A stretch of 64,000 nucleotides of DNA, from the NCBI RefSeq assembly GCF_036227105.1, contig NZ_CP109434.1, positions 4,034,001 to 4,098,000 on the forward strand. Reading direction: 5' to 3'. The position numbers and the translations under genes are program-made. Under the pieces are notes generated by a model. The model saw only the letters and a list, made by a program, of their open reading frames with translations. It did no database searches and had not been told where the DNA came from. Shown here in pieces: positions 16,904-24,814 of the stretch. Source of the stretch: Amycolatopsis sp. NBC_01488. Its GTDB lineage: Bacteria > Actinomycetota > Actinomycetes > Mycobacteriales > Pseudonocardiaceae. Each line of letters opens with the position of its first letter. Within the stretch, counting starts at the first letter, position 1.

Positions 16904-17176
16904 GTGACCACGTTGCTGGAGCTCGCGTTCCCCGTCGTGACCAGCCCGACGGCGCTGGTCGCCTTCGCCTCCCTCGCCGCCGCGAGCCTGCTGGTCGTGC
17001 TGCTGGTCGGCAGCACCCACCGCAGCGAGCTCACCCTCTGGTCGGCGCCGGTGCGCAGCCGCGCCACGGCCCTGCGCCGCCGGGCCCGGCGCGCCGAGTT
17101 CATCCGGCTCCGCGACCCCGGTGCGTCCGGGCGTCGCAGGCCACGAGCACCCGGTTCCCGCAGCACGGCTGCGTAG
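16904..17176 (+). CDS. Small membrane protein (DUF6412-like) preceding YidC
   Basis: A 90-aa protein with one or two hydrophobic segments (residues ~5-37) and a strongly basic, Arg-rich C-terminal half (RRRARRAEFIRLRDPG). The GTG start is preceded by GGAGGAAGGGGG. It lies directly upstream of a YidC paralogue. Proteins of this size and pattern are commonly found in that position in actinobacteria; a supporting role in membrane insertion is an inference. Confidence 0.7.
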   Translation: MTTLLELAFPVVTSPTALVAFASLAAASLLVVLLVGSTHRSELTLWSAPVRSRATALRRRARRAEFIRLRDPGASGRRRPRAPGSRSTAA

Positions 17177-17239
17177 GTTCCCTTACCGCGCAGCCATTCC
17201 GCACCCCCACACCCCTTCCACTCATGCGGAGTGCTGCCC

Positions 17240-17890
17240 ATGTTCGGCTTTCTCGACGTGCCCGTCGCCGGCGCGTACCACCTGATCCACGCGTTCACCG
17301 GCCCGCTCTCGACGGCGCCGGCCATCGTCCTGTTCACCCTCTGCGTGCGGCTGCTGCTGCACCCGCTCGCCCGGTCGGCGGCCCGCGGCGAGCGCGCCCG
17401 GGCCGCGTTGATGCCGGAAATGCAGGCCCTGCGGGCCAAGCACGGCAAGGACCGCGAGCGCCTGGCCGCGGAGCTGACGAAGCTGCAGCAGAAGTCCGGG
17501 GCCTCGCTGTTCACCGGCTGCCTGCCGATGCTGCTGCAGCTGCCGTTCTTCATGGTGCTGTACCGGCTCTTCACGACCCCGGCGATCGGCGGCGAACCCA
17601 ACTCGCTGCTCGGCGCAACCTTGCTCGGGACGCCGCTGGGCGCGCACGGCCTGGCCGGCGGCCCGCTCGTGTTCGTGATCGCGGCCGGGCTCGCCGTCGT
17701 CGCCTGGGTTTCGATCCGCCTGCAGAACCGCGGCGCCGCGGCCGACGTCCCGGGCGGCAAGCTCCTGCGGCTGCTGCCCTACGGCACGGTCCTCGCGACG
17801 CTGGTCGTGCCGCAGGCCGCCGGGATCTACCTGCTCACCACCACGGCGTGGACCGCGGCGGAACGGGCGCTGCTACGACGCGGCTCGTGA
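17240..17890 (+). CDS. yidC: YidC/Oxa1-type membrane protein insertase (paralogue)
   Basis: A 216-aa YidC/Oxa1 core with five membrane helices. The positively charged groove residue is in LCVRLLLHPLAR, the cytoplasmic helical hairpin is PEMQALRAKHGKDRERL, and SLFTGCLPMLLQLPFF is the typical second-helix sequence. It lacks the long C-terminal tail of the main actinobacterial YidC, which normally sits near oriC with rpmH/rnpA. This is therefore probably a second, accessory insertase. ATG 17240 has GGAG 8 nt before it; an in-frame GTG at 17231 is less likely. It overlaps the convergent DUF1992 gene by 18 bp. Confidence 0.88.
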   Translation: MFGFLDVPVAGAYHLIHAFTGPLSTAPAIVLFTLCVRLLLHPLARSAARGERARAALMPEMQALRAKHGKDRERLAAELTKLQQKSGASLFTGCLPMLLQLPFFMVLYRLFTTPAIGGEPNSLLGATLLGTPLGAHGLAGGPLVFVIAAGLAVVAWVSIRLQNRGAAADVPGGKLLRLLPYGTVLATLVVPQAAGIYLLTTTAWTAAERALLRRGS

Positions 17891-18286
17891 GCGCCGCCAG
17901 TCCTCGACGGCTTCCTCGACGTCCACCAGCGCCACCGTGAGCGGCGGGCCGGTGTGGTGGTTGAGGTAGGCCTGCCGGATCCGCTCGTTGAGGTCGTCGA
18001 CGACCGCCCGCACCTGCTGTTCGGTCCGCTCGGCGGCGAGCCGCTGCGGCAGGTCCTGCACCTCGCGCTTGAGGGCGAGTGCGGGCGGCAGCAACGCCCT
18101 GGTGTCGTGGCCGCCTTTGCGGACCTCGCGCAACACCCAGTCGGTCGCCGCGTCGTTGCCGGTGGGCTTCGGCAGCGGCTTCCCGGTGCCGGGGAGGTCG
18201 TCGAAGTCGCCGCGCTCGCGGGCCTCGCCGATCTGCCGGTCGACCCACCAGCGGAAGGAGACCTTGGGCGGCTTGCGTCCGGTCAT
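17873..18286 (-). CDS. DUF1992 protein (DnaJ-homologue subfamily C member 28-like)
   Basis: A 137-aa soluble protein with the DUF1992 pattern: WVDRQIGEARERGDFDDLPG near the start, then GKPLP and, later, LNERIRQAYL. It is related to the conserved domain of DNAJC28, though no J domain is present. Function unknown. The start at ATG 18286 gives the usual family N-terminus. It converges on and overlaps the YidC gene. Confidence 0.85.
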   Translation of the reverse strand: MTGRKPPKVSFRWWVDRQIGEARERGDFDDLPGTGKPLPKPTGNDAATDWVLREVRKGGHDTRALLPPALALKREVQDLPQRLAAERTEQQVRAVVDDLNERIRQAYLNHHTGPPLTVALVDVEEAVEDWRRSRAAS

Positions 18287-18353
18287 GCGTCCAGAATGCC
18301 AGGTCGGGCGGCCGGCCCGGGTAAGATCTCCGGCGGGGGAGCGAGGGGAGCGC

Positions 18354-19142
18354 ATGACCGCCGAACGCACTGGCGCCGACGACGTGGACCGGACGCTGGC
18401 GCTGCTCTGGCGCGCCCGCGGCGGGGCCACCGAGCCGACCCGGGGCCGCCGCCCCACGTTGACGATCGAGCGGATCGTCGCCGCCGCGGTCGCGGTCGCG
18501 GACGCCGACGGGCTGGCCGCCGCGTCGATGCACCGCGTGGCCAAGGAACTCGGCGCCGGCACGATGACGCTCTACACCTACGTGCCCGGCAAGGCCGAGC
18601 TGGTGGACCTGATGGTCGACGACGTGCTCGTCGGGCGGCGGCTGCCCGGGCCGGGCGAGCCGCGGCCGGCGGACTGGCGCGAGCAGGTGGCGCTCTACGC
18701 GCAGCGAACGCGCGAGGCGTACCGCGCGCACCCGTGGCTGTGCGAGGTGTCCCGCGTCCGGCCGCCGCTCGGGCCCGGTCAGCTGGCCGGGCAGGAGTAC
18801 CTGCTGTCCATCATGGACGAGCTGGGCCTGCCGCCGCGGCAGGCCGCCGCGGCGGCCAACGGGATCGGCACGTACGTCGACGCGAACGCGGCGCTCGGCG
18901 CGGAGAACACCCGCCTCGAGCGCAGCACCGGCCAGTCGACGGAGGCCTGGTGGCACCAGCGCTCGACGTTCTGGGAGAACTACTTCGTGGTCGACGCGCA
19001 CCCGGCGATGAACCGCATCTGGCTCGGCGGCGGCTTCGACGCGAGCGCGAAGGCCCAGGGCGACCAGGCGTACGAGTTCGGCCTCGACCGCATGCTCGAC
19101 GGCATCCAGGCTCTCGTGAGCGGTGACCCGGACGGCCGCTAG
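18354..19142 (+). CDS. TetR family transcriptional regulator
   Basis: A 262-aa regulator. After a ~30-residue leader, the helix-turn-helix spans ~35-80 (ERIVAAAVAVADADGLAA, then MHRVAKELGAGTMTLYTYVP). The C-terminal part resembles the tetracycline-repressor-type domain (TetR_C_1). GAGGGGAG precedes the ATG. No target gene is obvious: the neighbour to the left is the divergent DUF1992 gene. The ligand is probably a hydrophobic small molecule. Confidence 0.87.
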   Translation: MTAERTGADDVDRTLALLWRARGGATEPTRGRRPTLTIERIVAAAVAVADADGLAAASMHRVAKELGAGTMTLYTYVPGKAELVDLMVDDVLVGRRLPGPGEPRPADWREQVALYAQRTREAYRAHPWLCEVSRVRPPLGPGQLAGQEYLLSIMDELGLPPRQAAAAANGIGTYVDANAALGAENTRLERSTGQSTEAWWHQRSTFWENYFVVDAHPAMNRIWLGGGFDASAKAQGDQAYEFGLDRMLDGIQALVSGDPDGR

Positions 19143-19465
19143 CGGCGGGTGCGCGGTCGGTTCGAGCTGCGCAGCCCGCCGGGGCGAAGCGGCAACTGGC
19201 CGCTGTTCTTTTCGGACGCGCTCTGGCTGCGGGTGCGTCTTTCGCGGTCCGTGCTTGCCGGTGCGGGCCGGTTGCCGGTCGCTGGTCTTGGCCTGACGCG
19301 GGTGACCTGCGGGTGTGCCTCGGTCATCGGCGCGTCCGGCGCCACTTGTCCGCGAACTCGGCGTCGCCGCGGACGCGGCCGGGCCGGGTGCGAGCATCGG
19401 TGATCGGGCGGTGCGCTCACCGGTGCGGGCGGCAGCGTTCCAGCATGCGCTAGCGGCGGGTGCGC
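19137..19465 (-). repeat. 18-bp direct repeat marking two TAG-ended basic tails
   Basis: CGCTAGCGGCGGGTGCGC occurs at 19137-19154 and 19448-19465. On the minus strand each copy encodes ...RTRR-stop. The 300 bp between holds a further reading frame ending KWRRTRR-stop, whose TGA overlaps an ATG that opens a 62-codon basic frame (19327 to 19139, MTEAHPQVTR...) ending at the first repeat. The region could hold one or two very small genes or decayed duplicates of the 88-aa gene's 3' end. None has a clear ribosome binding site. Confidence 0.4.
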
Positions 19466-19716
19466 CACCTGGAGCGGCGCCGTTCCTGCCGGGGCACCGT
19501 CGGTTCGGCGGGGACGTCGCCGCGCAGGACGTCGCGGCAGACGGGGTCGAACCGGCCGGGTGCCTCGATCATCGGTGCCGCCAGCACCACGTGCCCGCAC
19601 ACCGCCAGGAACCGCCCGTCGCGGCGGCCGGCCGCGAACTCGTCCTCGGTGACGGCATGGGTGTAGCCGTCGGTGTCGCAGCGGATGTGCACCAGGAACG
19701 GCTCCACCGGGCTCAT
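19450..19716 (-). CDS. Small cysteine-containing protein coupled to lytic transglycosylase
   Basis: An 88-aa protein. It has three cysteines (HIRCDTDG, AVCGHVV, DPVCRDV) spaced as in small metal-binding or redox proteins, then a basic Arg-rich tail. Its ATG overlaps the stop of the transglycosylase gene (ATGA), so the two are co-translated. I recognise it only as a recurrent Pseudonocardiaceae-type small protein; function unknown. Confidence 0.65.
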   Translation of the reverse strand: MSPVEPFLVHIRCDTDGYTHAVTEDEFAAGRRDGRFLAVCGHVVLAAPMIEAPGRFDPVCRDVLRGDVPAEPTVPRQERRRSRWRTRR

Positions 19717-20876
19717 CCCGTCGGGCTCGTCGTGGTGGTGGTCGTTTCGGTGGCCGTGCCCGCCGAGTCGGCCGGAGTGGTGGCCGGCGGCGGGGTGGTG
19801 GTGGCCGTGGTCGACGGCGGCGGCGTGGTGGCCGGCGGGGTGGTGGACGCCGGCGGGGTCTTCGTCGGATCGGTGGTGGGGCTGCCCGGCGTGGTGGTCG
19901 GCGTGGACGACGTCGGCGACGTGGTGGTCGGCGGCGTCGACGTGCCCGGCAGCGAGCCCGGCGGCTGGGCGGTCACCGGGGGCGCCGGCGGGGCGGGGAT
20001 GCCGGCCGGGCTGCCCGCGGCGGCGGAGTCCGGGGCGTTGGGCGTGCCGATCGGCACCTGGCTGTCGGGGAGCTGGGCGACGCCGCCGCGGTAGGCCGCG
20101 GCCCACGCCAGCACAGTGTCCACATAGGACTGCGAGTTGTTGTAGCGGCGGACGGCCAAGCGCTGTCCGGCGTCCGTCGACAGGTCCAGACCACCTGAGC
20201 ACAGGTAGCGCGCGGTGGCCAAGGTTTCGTCGTAGATGTTGTTCGGGTTCGACACGCCGTCGCCGTTGCCGTCGGAGGCGTAGCCCTGCCACGTGGAGGG
20301 GATGAACTGCGTCGGGCCGACCGCGCGGTCCCAGACCGGGTCGCCGTCGTACTTGCCGCCGTCGGTGTCCGGGATCGCGGCGAATGCACCCGCGCCGTTG
20401 AGCACCGGGCCGAGGATCGGCTCCAGCGTGTCGCCGTTGGCGTTGACGTACCCGCCGCGCGCGTGGTTCGACTCGATCCGGCCGATGCTCGCGATCAGCG
20501 CCCAGTCGAGGTGGCAGCCAGGCTGTTCCTTCGCCAGGATTTCGGCGGCGTTCTGGTACGCCTTGAGCATGCTCGCCGGGATGCCGAGCGGCCCGGAAAT
20601 GCCCGCCGAGCCGGCACGCCCGCCGGGCACGACCAGCGGGGTGGGCAGCGGCGGCTGGGGCAGGCTGCCGTCGACGGCGACGGGCGGCATGACGATGTTC
20701 GGCTGCTGGATCGGGGCGGCCTGGTCCGGCAGGGTCTCCCCGGCACCGGCGATGACCACCGGCGTCGGCAGGCCCGTGGTCAGCGTCGGCAGCACGACGA
20801 GCGCGCCGCCGGCGAGCGCGGCCGCGGTCCTGCGGACCCCGCGCGAGCCCTTGCGCCGTGGCCGGTGCTTCGGCAT
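19713..20876 (-). CDS. Secreted lytic transglycosylase with Thr/Pro-rich tail
   Basis: A 387-aa exported cell-wall enzyme. A basic N-terminus (KHRPRRKGSRG) and hydrophobic segment (~20-45) form a signal peptide or anchor. The lytic-transglycosylase domain (~100-255) carries the catalytic Glu in IGRIESNH and the substrate-binding GPTQFIPSTWQ. From ~285 the chain is Thr/Pro/Ser-rich to the end, a low-complexity wall-spanning tail. It cleaves peptidoglycan glycan strands to 1,6-anhydro products. It is first in a two-gene unit with the 88-aa protein. GGGGAC precedes the ATG. Confidence 0.9.
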   Translation of the reverse strand: MPKHRPRRKGSRGVRRTAAALAGGALVVLPTLTTGLPTPVVIAGAGETLPDQAAPIQQPNIVMPPVAVDGSLPQPPLPTPLVVPGGRAGSAGISGPLGIPASMLKAYQNAAEILAKEQPGCHLDWALIASIGRIESNHARGGYVNANGDTLEPILGPVLNGAGAFAAIPDTDGGKYDGDPVWDRAVGPTQFIPSTWQGYASDGNGDGVSNPNNIYDETLATARYLCSGGLDLSTDAGQRLAVRRYNNSQSYVDTVLAWAAAYRGGVAQLPDSQVPIGTPNAPDSAAAGSPAGIPAPPAPPVTAQPPGSLPGTSTPPTTTSPTSSTPTTTPGSPTTDPTKTPPASTTPPATTPPPSTTATTTPPPATTPADSAGTATETTTTTTSPTG

Positions 20877-21412
20877 GGTGCGTCCCCGCTTCCCTCGATC
20901 TTCGCTGATCGCCTCACCGATCGGCCCTCACCCACCGGTACTGACCGGTAGGAGCAAGCTATCCGATGGAACCAAACTTTGGCGAATGGCACAGCGAAAT
21001 CGGGGCGGCGACGAGAAGTTCGTCCTGATGGCACAAAACCTTCGTAGGGAATCTGTCACATTCACCGGGACTTAACGGGTTCCTGAGGAGGGTTTGCGGA
21101 GCCCCCGGCCGCCGCCGCGAGCTGCGCCGCCGTCGCTGCCGCTTCGTCCGCATCACCGCGTCGAGCGCGGTTCCGTGCCGCGCCGGTGTTCGCGCCGCAT
21201 TCGCCGGGCGTGCGCCACGGGGACATCACCGCCGCGACCCTGCCGGTGCCGGCGAATCCTGTTCGTCACCGGCAGCGTGCCGCAGGTGGACGGCGGCGGC
21301 AGGCTCGGCCGAAAACTCAGGGTGAGCGAGCCTTTACAGCGACCTGAACCATTCCTATGATCGGCCGACCGGACGCAGTGTGGCGTCCGGTCGGCCCAGG
21401 GAGGAGGGGTTG
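20877..21412. other. Intergenic region between divergent secreted/membrane genes
   Basis: A 536-bp gap. The part nearest the transglycosylase (20930-21080) is AT-richer and probably holds its promoter and leader. It includes a repeated TACCGGT (20936-20952), and a 12-nt AT-rich stretch near 20975. I looked for the c-di-AMP (ydaO) riboswitch often found before wall hydrolases and did not find its conserved blocks. The right half (21080-21350) is GC-rich with no clear gene. Confidence 0.4.
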
Positions 21413-22039
21413 ATGGCACGCAGGGTTCCGCGCCGCGAGGCGGTCACGGTCGCCGAACTGCTGGTCCGGTCCGAGGTGGCGCCCGACCGGTACCGCGTGG
21501 CGGGCACGAGTGCGCGGCACCGGGAGAAACCGCCGGTCCTGCGCTCGCTCGCCCGGCTCCGGGTGTTCTCCGTGGTCGCCGGCGCGCTGGCGCTGACCGG
21601 CGGGGTCGCCACGGCGGTGTCGATGCCGGTCGAGCGGAGCGCGGGCGCGGCCTGGCCGCCGGTCGGCCTGGAACCGCCGTCGGCCGCGTTGGTGCCGTTC
21701 GCCGCGGACGTCGTGGTGCCGCCCGCGAAGCCCGCTCCGAAATCCGTGCCGCCGCCCGCCGAAACGGCCGGTATCGTTCCGGCCGCCGGGGTTTCGAAGC
21801 CGGATTCCGGACCCACGCCGGCCCATCGCGGAAATCTCGCGAAGGCCGTCAAGATCATCGACAAGGTCAAGCTACCGGGGAAACCGGCGAAACCGTCGAA
21901 GGCGCAGAGCCCGCCGAAGCAGGCGGCTTCGGTGCGGCACGAGATTCCGGACTTCTCGCAGTGGTGGCGCGACTGGGCCGGGCAGCAGACTCCGTCGCCC
22001 GGTCAGCACGGCTGTGGCGGCGGCCACCACCGCCGGTGA
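21413..22039 (+). CDS. Membrane protein with VTVAELL motif and Pro/Lys-rich exterior
   Basis: A 208-aa protein. An N-terminal cytoplasmic part carries RREAVTVAELLVRSEV, then one membrane segment (~50-75, VFSVVAGALALTGGVATAV). A long Pro/Ala/Lys-rich extracytoplasmic region follows, ending in a His/Gly cluster (HGCGGGHHRR). GAGGAGGGG lies 4 nt before the ATG. The V(S/T)VAELL motif before a membrane segment recurs in Pseudonocardiaceae membrane proteins, including the small protein at 22622. Function unknown. Confidence 0.72.
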   Translation: MARRVPRREAVTVAELLVRSEVAPDRYRVAGTSARHREKPPVLRSLARLRVFSVVAGALALTGGVATAVSMPVERSAGAAWPPVGLEPPSAALVPFAADVVVPPAKPAPKSVPPPAETAGIVPAAGVSKPDSGPTPAHRGNLAKAVKIIDKVKLPGKPAKPSKAQSPPKQAASVRHEIPDFSQWWRDWAGQQTPSPGQHGCGGGHHRR

Positions 22040-22041
22040 GA

Positions 22042-22482
22042 TCAGGAATCCAGCGGGATCTGGTACTGCATGAACCCCTTGTCGAGCGCGACCTGGTCGT
22101 AAAGCCGGCGAGCGGTCGTGTTCGACGTCTGCGTGTGCCAGTAGACGCGCACGCAGCGCCGCTCCCGAGCCCAGTCCGCGACGGCTTCGATCAGGGCCCG
22201 GCCGACCCCGTGCCCGCGGGCTTCCGGGGCGGTGAACAGGTCCTGCAGGTAGCAGACGTCGGCGGAGGTCGTGCTGGCGTGCGGGAAGAAGTGGACGATG
22301 CCGACCAGCTCGCCGTCGAGCCGCGCGCCGAGCGCGTGCATCCGCTCGCCGGTGCCGAACTCGCGCCACGCGCGGTCCATCAGCTCGGGCGCGAGTGTCC
22401 TGCCGTAGAACGTGTTGTAGCCGGCGAACAGGTTTTCCCAAGCCTGGCGGTCTTCCGCGGCGAGGCGCCCGATAGTGATCAT
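22042..22482 (-). CDS. GNAT family N-acetyltransferase
   Basis: A 146-aa acetyltransferase. The acetyl-CoA-binding motif A is VCYLQDLFTAPEARGHGVG, with the R/Q-x2-G-x-G/A loop read as RGHGVG. The C-terminal TARRLYDQVALDKGF is typical of GNATs that act on small amines or protein N-termini. It converges with the gene at 21413 with a 2-bp gap. Substrate unknown. Confidence 0.88.
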   Translation of the reverse strand: MITIGRLAAEDRQAWENLFAGYNTFYGRTLAPELMDRAWREFGTGERMHALGARLDGELVGIVHFFPHASTTSADVCYLQDLFTAPEARGHGVGRALIEAVADWARERRCVRVYWHTQTSNTTARRLYDQVALDKGFMQYQIPLDS

Positions 22483-22545
22483 GCGCCGAGGCTAACGCCC
22501 CGGTTGACCGGTTCGATGAACACACCGGACACAACTGGTGAGTAA

Positions 22546-22577
22546 GGTGACGAACCCGAATGCGATTCATAGAATCG
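22546..22577 (+). promoter_or_regulatory. Promoter-like boxes with overlapping palindrome
   Basis: GTGACG (22546-22551), an 18-bp spacer and TAGAAT (22570-22575) upstream of the 73-aa gene. The -10 box lies inside a perfect dyad CGATTC-ATA-GAATCG (22563-22577), suggesting repression by a DNA-binding dimer. Confidence 0.4.
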
Positions 22578-22621
22578 GCAGCCACCAGGTCCCGGCAGGT
22601 CCGATTCAGCGGAGGTTCCCG

Positions 22622-22843
22622 ATGACGCGCACGGCGCACCGTGCCAGTCGCAAGCCCGTCACGGTCGGGGAGCTGATGCTCCGGCCGGACGTCCACGGCA
22701 GACGCCGCCCGGAAGACCTCGAGGTGCTCGAGCTCGCCTACCGGATGCGCCGTCGCGTCGGTCCCGAGCCGGTCGTCGCCCGGACGCCGCGTTCCCGCGC
22801 ACTGGCCGTGGTCATCGGCCTCTGGCGGCGCAAGCCGCGCTAG
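22622..22843 (+). CDS. Small basic protein with VTVGEL motif
   Basis: A 73-aa basic protein without signal or membrane segment. SRKPVTVGELMLRPDV near the N-terminus echoes REAVTVAELLVRSEV of the membrane protein at 21413. The rest is Arg-rich with a central acidic helix (PEDLEVLELAYRMRRR). GGAGG lies 5 nt before the ATG, and a strong terminator follows. Function unknown; the shared motif may be a docking site for a common partner. Confidence 0.65.
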   Translation: MTRTAHRASRKPVTVGELMLRPDVHGRRRPEDLEVLELAYRMRRRVGPEPVVARTPRSRALAVVIGLWRRKPR

Positions 22844-22863
22844 CCCCGCCGCGCTCTCCTGCA

Positions 22864-22891
22864 GGCCACCCTCGTCGAGGGTGGCCTTTTT
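22864..22891 (+). terminator. Intrinsic terminator
   Basis: Perfect hairpin GGCCACCCTC-GTC-GAGGGTGGCC followed by TTTTT. It lies 20 bp past the stop of the 73-aa gene. This is one of the few clear Rho-independent terminators in the window. Confidence 0.85.
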
Positions 22892-22949
22892 GGTGTCCCC
22901 GGGTGCACGTGCGTGCGCAGGCCATGTGTGAAGTTGCTCGATACGACGA

Positions 22950-22978
22950 TTGACGATGCACAAAACTGCACCTACCGT
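22950..22978 (+). promoter_or_regulatory. Promoter of the sugar-phosphate operon
   Basis: TTGACG (22950-22955), a 17-bp spacer and TACCGT (22973-22978), 38 bp before the SIS gene start. The spacer holds ATGCACAAAACTGCACC, which resembles a sequence at 25647-25677 and may be an operator for the nearby DeoR regulator. Confidence 0.5.
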
Positions 22979-23016
22979 GACAGCTGTTGCGCACGACCGG
23001 CACGGACGGGGAGTTT

Positions 23017-23898
23017 ATGAGCGGAACCTTCATGGCGGCGGAGGTCGCCAGCCAGCCCGGCTGCTGGCTCGAGGCGGGCGCGTTCGCCGCGGCGAACAGC
23101 GGCTGGCTGCCCGCACCGGGCGCCCGGGTGGCGATCGTCGGCTGCGGCACGTCGTGGTTCGTCGGTCAGGCCTACGCGGTGCTGCGCGAAACCGCCGGAC
23201 TCGGGGAGACCGACGCCTTCGCCGCGTCCGAATTCCCTTCCGGGCGCGCCTACGACCACGTGCTCGCGCTGAGCCGCTCGGGCACCACCACCGAGGTGCA
23301 CACCCTGCTCGCGAAGCTGCGCGGCCGCACGAAGACCACGGCGATCACCGGCGTGCCCGCCGCGATCGCGCACGCCGCCGACGCCGTCGTCGACCTGTCC
23401 GTGGTGGACGAACGCTCGGTCGTGCAGACCCGCTTCGCCACCACCGCGCTCGCGATGCTGCGTGCGCACCTGGGCGAGGACCTGACCGACGTCGTCGCGC
23501 AGGCCGAGCGCGTGCTGGCGGAGCCGCTGCCGGCCCCGCTGGTCGAGGCGGAACAGCTCAGCTTCCTCGGCACCGGCTGGTCGGTCGGGATCGCGAACGA
23601 GGCCGCGCTCAAGTTCCGCGAAGCGTGCCTGCTGTGGACGGAGTCCTACCCGGCGTGGGACTACCGGCACGGCCCGATCAGCATCAGCGAGCCGGGCCGG
23701 GTGACGTGGATGTTCGGCCGCGCACCGGACGGGCTCGCCGACGACGTCCGCCGCGCGGGCGGCACCTTCGTCGAGAGCGGCCTCGACCCGCTCGCCGACC
23801 TCGTCCGCGCCCAGCTCGTGGCCGGGGCGATCGCCCGGCGCAAGGGCCTCGACCCGGACCACCCGCGCGGCCTCACGCGATCCGTCGTCCTCGCATGA
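23017..23898 (+). CDS. SIS domain sugar-phosphate isomerase/deaminase
   Basis: A 293-aa protein with two sugar-isomerase (SIS) domains. The first is near 35-150 (VAIVGCGTSWFVG, LALSRSGTTTEV), the second near 175-280 (FLGTGWSVGIANEAALKFREA). This is the C-terminal isomerase half of GlmS as a free protein, the AgaS/FrlB-like type. With the PfkB kinase and class II aldolase that follow, it probably converts an amino-sugar 6-phosphate into the keto-sugar phosphate those enzymes use. GGGGAG lies 3-4 nt before the ATG. Confidence 0.87.
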   Translation: MSGTFMAAEVASQPGCWLEAGAFAAANSGWLPAPGARVAIVGCGTSWFVGQAYAVLRETAGLGETDAFAASEFPSGRAYDHVLALSRSGTTTEVHTLLAKLRGRTKTTAITGVPAAIAHAADAVVDLSVVDERSVVQTRFATTALAMLRAHLGEDLTDVVAQAERVLAEPLPAPLVEAEQLSFLGTGWSVGIANEAALKFREACLLWTESYPAWDYRHGPISISEPGRVTWMFGRAPDGLADDVRRAGGTFVESGLDPLADLVRAQLVAGAIARRKGLDPDHPRGLTRSVVLA

Positions 23899-23905
23899 GC
23901 CCGCG

Positions 23906-24814
23906 GTGATCGTCACCGTGACGCCGAACGCCGCGCTCGACGTCACCTACACCGTGGACAGCCTGGTGCCGGACGCCGTGCACCGGGCCCGCGACGTGCG
24001 GCAGCGGGCGGGCGGCAAGGGCGTGAACGTCGCCCGGGTGCTGCACGCGCTCGGCGTCGACGTCCGGGCCGTCACCACCGCGGGCGGCGCCACCGGGGCC
24101 GAGTTCGCGGCCGACCTCGGTGCGGCCGGGCTGCCCGCGGACCTGGTGCCGATCGGCGGCGAGACGCGCCGGACCACCACCGTACTGTCCACAGTGGATG
24201 GATCGGTCACCCTGCTCGCCGAGCCGGGGCCCGAGCTGACCGCGGCCGAATGGGCGCTGCTGGCCGAGCGCGTCCGGCATCGTGCACCCGAGGTGCTGGT
24301 GTGCTCCGGCAGCCTGCCGCCGGGGGCGCCGCCGGACGGCTACGCGCGGCTGCTCGCCGGCACGACGTCCGTCTTGGACACTTCGGGCCCGGCGCTGCTG
24401 GCCGGGCTGGCCGGCCGGCCGACCGTGGTCAAGCCCAACCTCGAAGAGCTTCGCGAGGTCACCGGCATCGACGACCCCGTCGCCGCGGCCGCCGAGCTGC
24501 GCACGGCCGGGGCCGGCGCGGTCGTCGTCTCGCTCGGCGCCGACGGCCTGCTCGCGGTGACGGCCGCGGGTGTCTGGCACGCGACGCCGTCGAGCGTGCT
24601 CACCGGCAACAGCACCGGCGCGGGCGACGCCGTGGTCGCGGCGCTCGCGCTCGGGCTCTGCCGCCGCGAGCCGTGGCCGGAGATCCTGCGCCGGGCCGTC
24701 GCGCTGTCCGGCGCGGCCGTGCTCGGGCCGCTCGCCGGCGACGTCGACCTCGCGCACTACCACCGGGAACGGGAGCTGGTCGCCGTGCGCGCCCGGCCGG
24801 AACGGGAGTCCTGA
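23906..24814 (+). CDS. PfkB-family hexose-phosphate kinase (1-phosphofructokinase/tagatose-6-P kinase type)
   Basis: A 302-aa PfkB kinase. The N-terminus VTVTPNAALDVTY is that of the FruK/LacC group. AGGKGVNVARVL is the substrate-binding signature, and the catalytic Asp/anion hole is in NSTGAGDAVVAAL. It would phosphorylate a ketohexose 1- or 6-phosphate to the bisphosphate cleaved by the next enzyme. GTG start 7 bp after the SIS stop; its TGA overlaps the aldolase ATG (TGATG). Contains one copy of the palindrome TCCACAGTGGA. Confidence 0.9.
   Translation: MIVTVTPNAALDVTYTVDSLVPDAVHRARDVRQRAGGKGVNVARVLHALGVDVRAVTTAGGATGAEFAADLGAAGLPADLVPIGGETRRTTTVLSTVDGSVTLLAEPGPELTAAEWALLAERVRHRAPEVLVCSGSLPPGAPPDGYARLLAGTTSVLDTSGPALLAGLAGRPTVVKPNLEELREVTGIDDPVAAAAELRTAGAGAVVVSLGADGLLAVTAAGVWHATPSSVLTGNSTGAGDAVVAALALGLCRREPWPEILRRAVALSGAAVLGPLAGDVDLAHYHRERELVAVRARPERES

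Noticed and set aside
20877..21100. c-di-AMP (ydaO) riboswitch before the lytic transglycosylase
   Set aside because: Expected from the gene type, but I could not find the conserved paired blocks in the leader.
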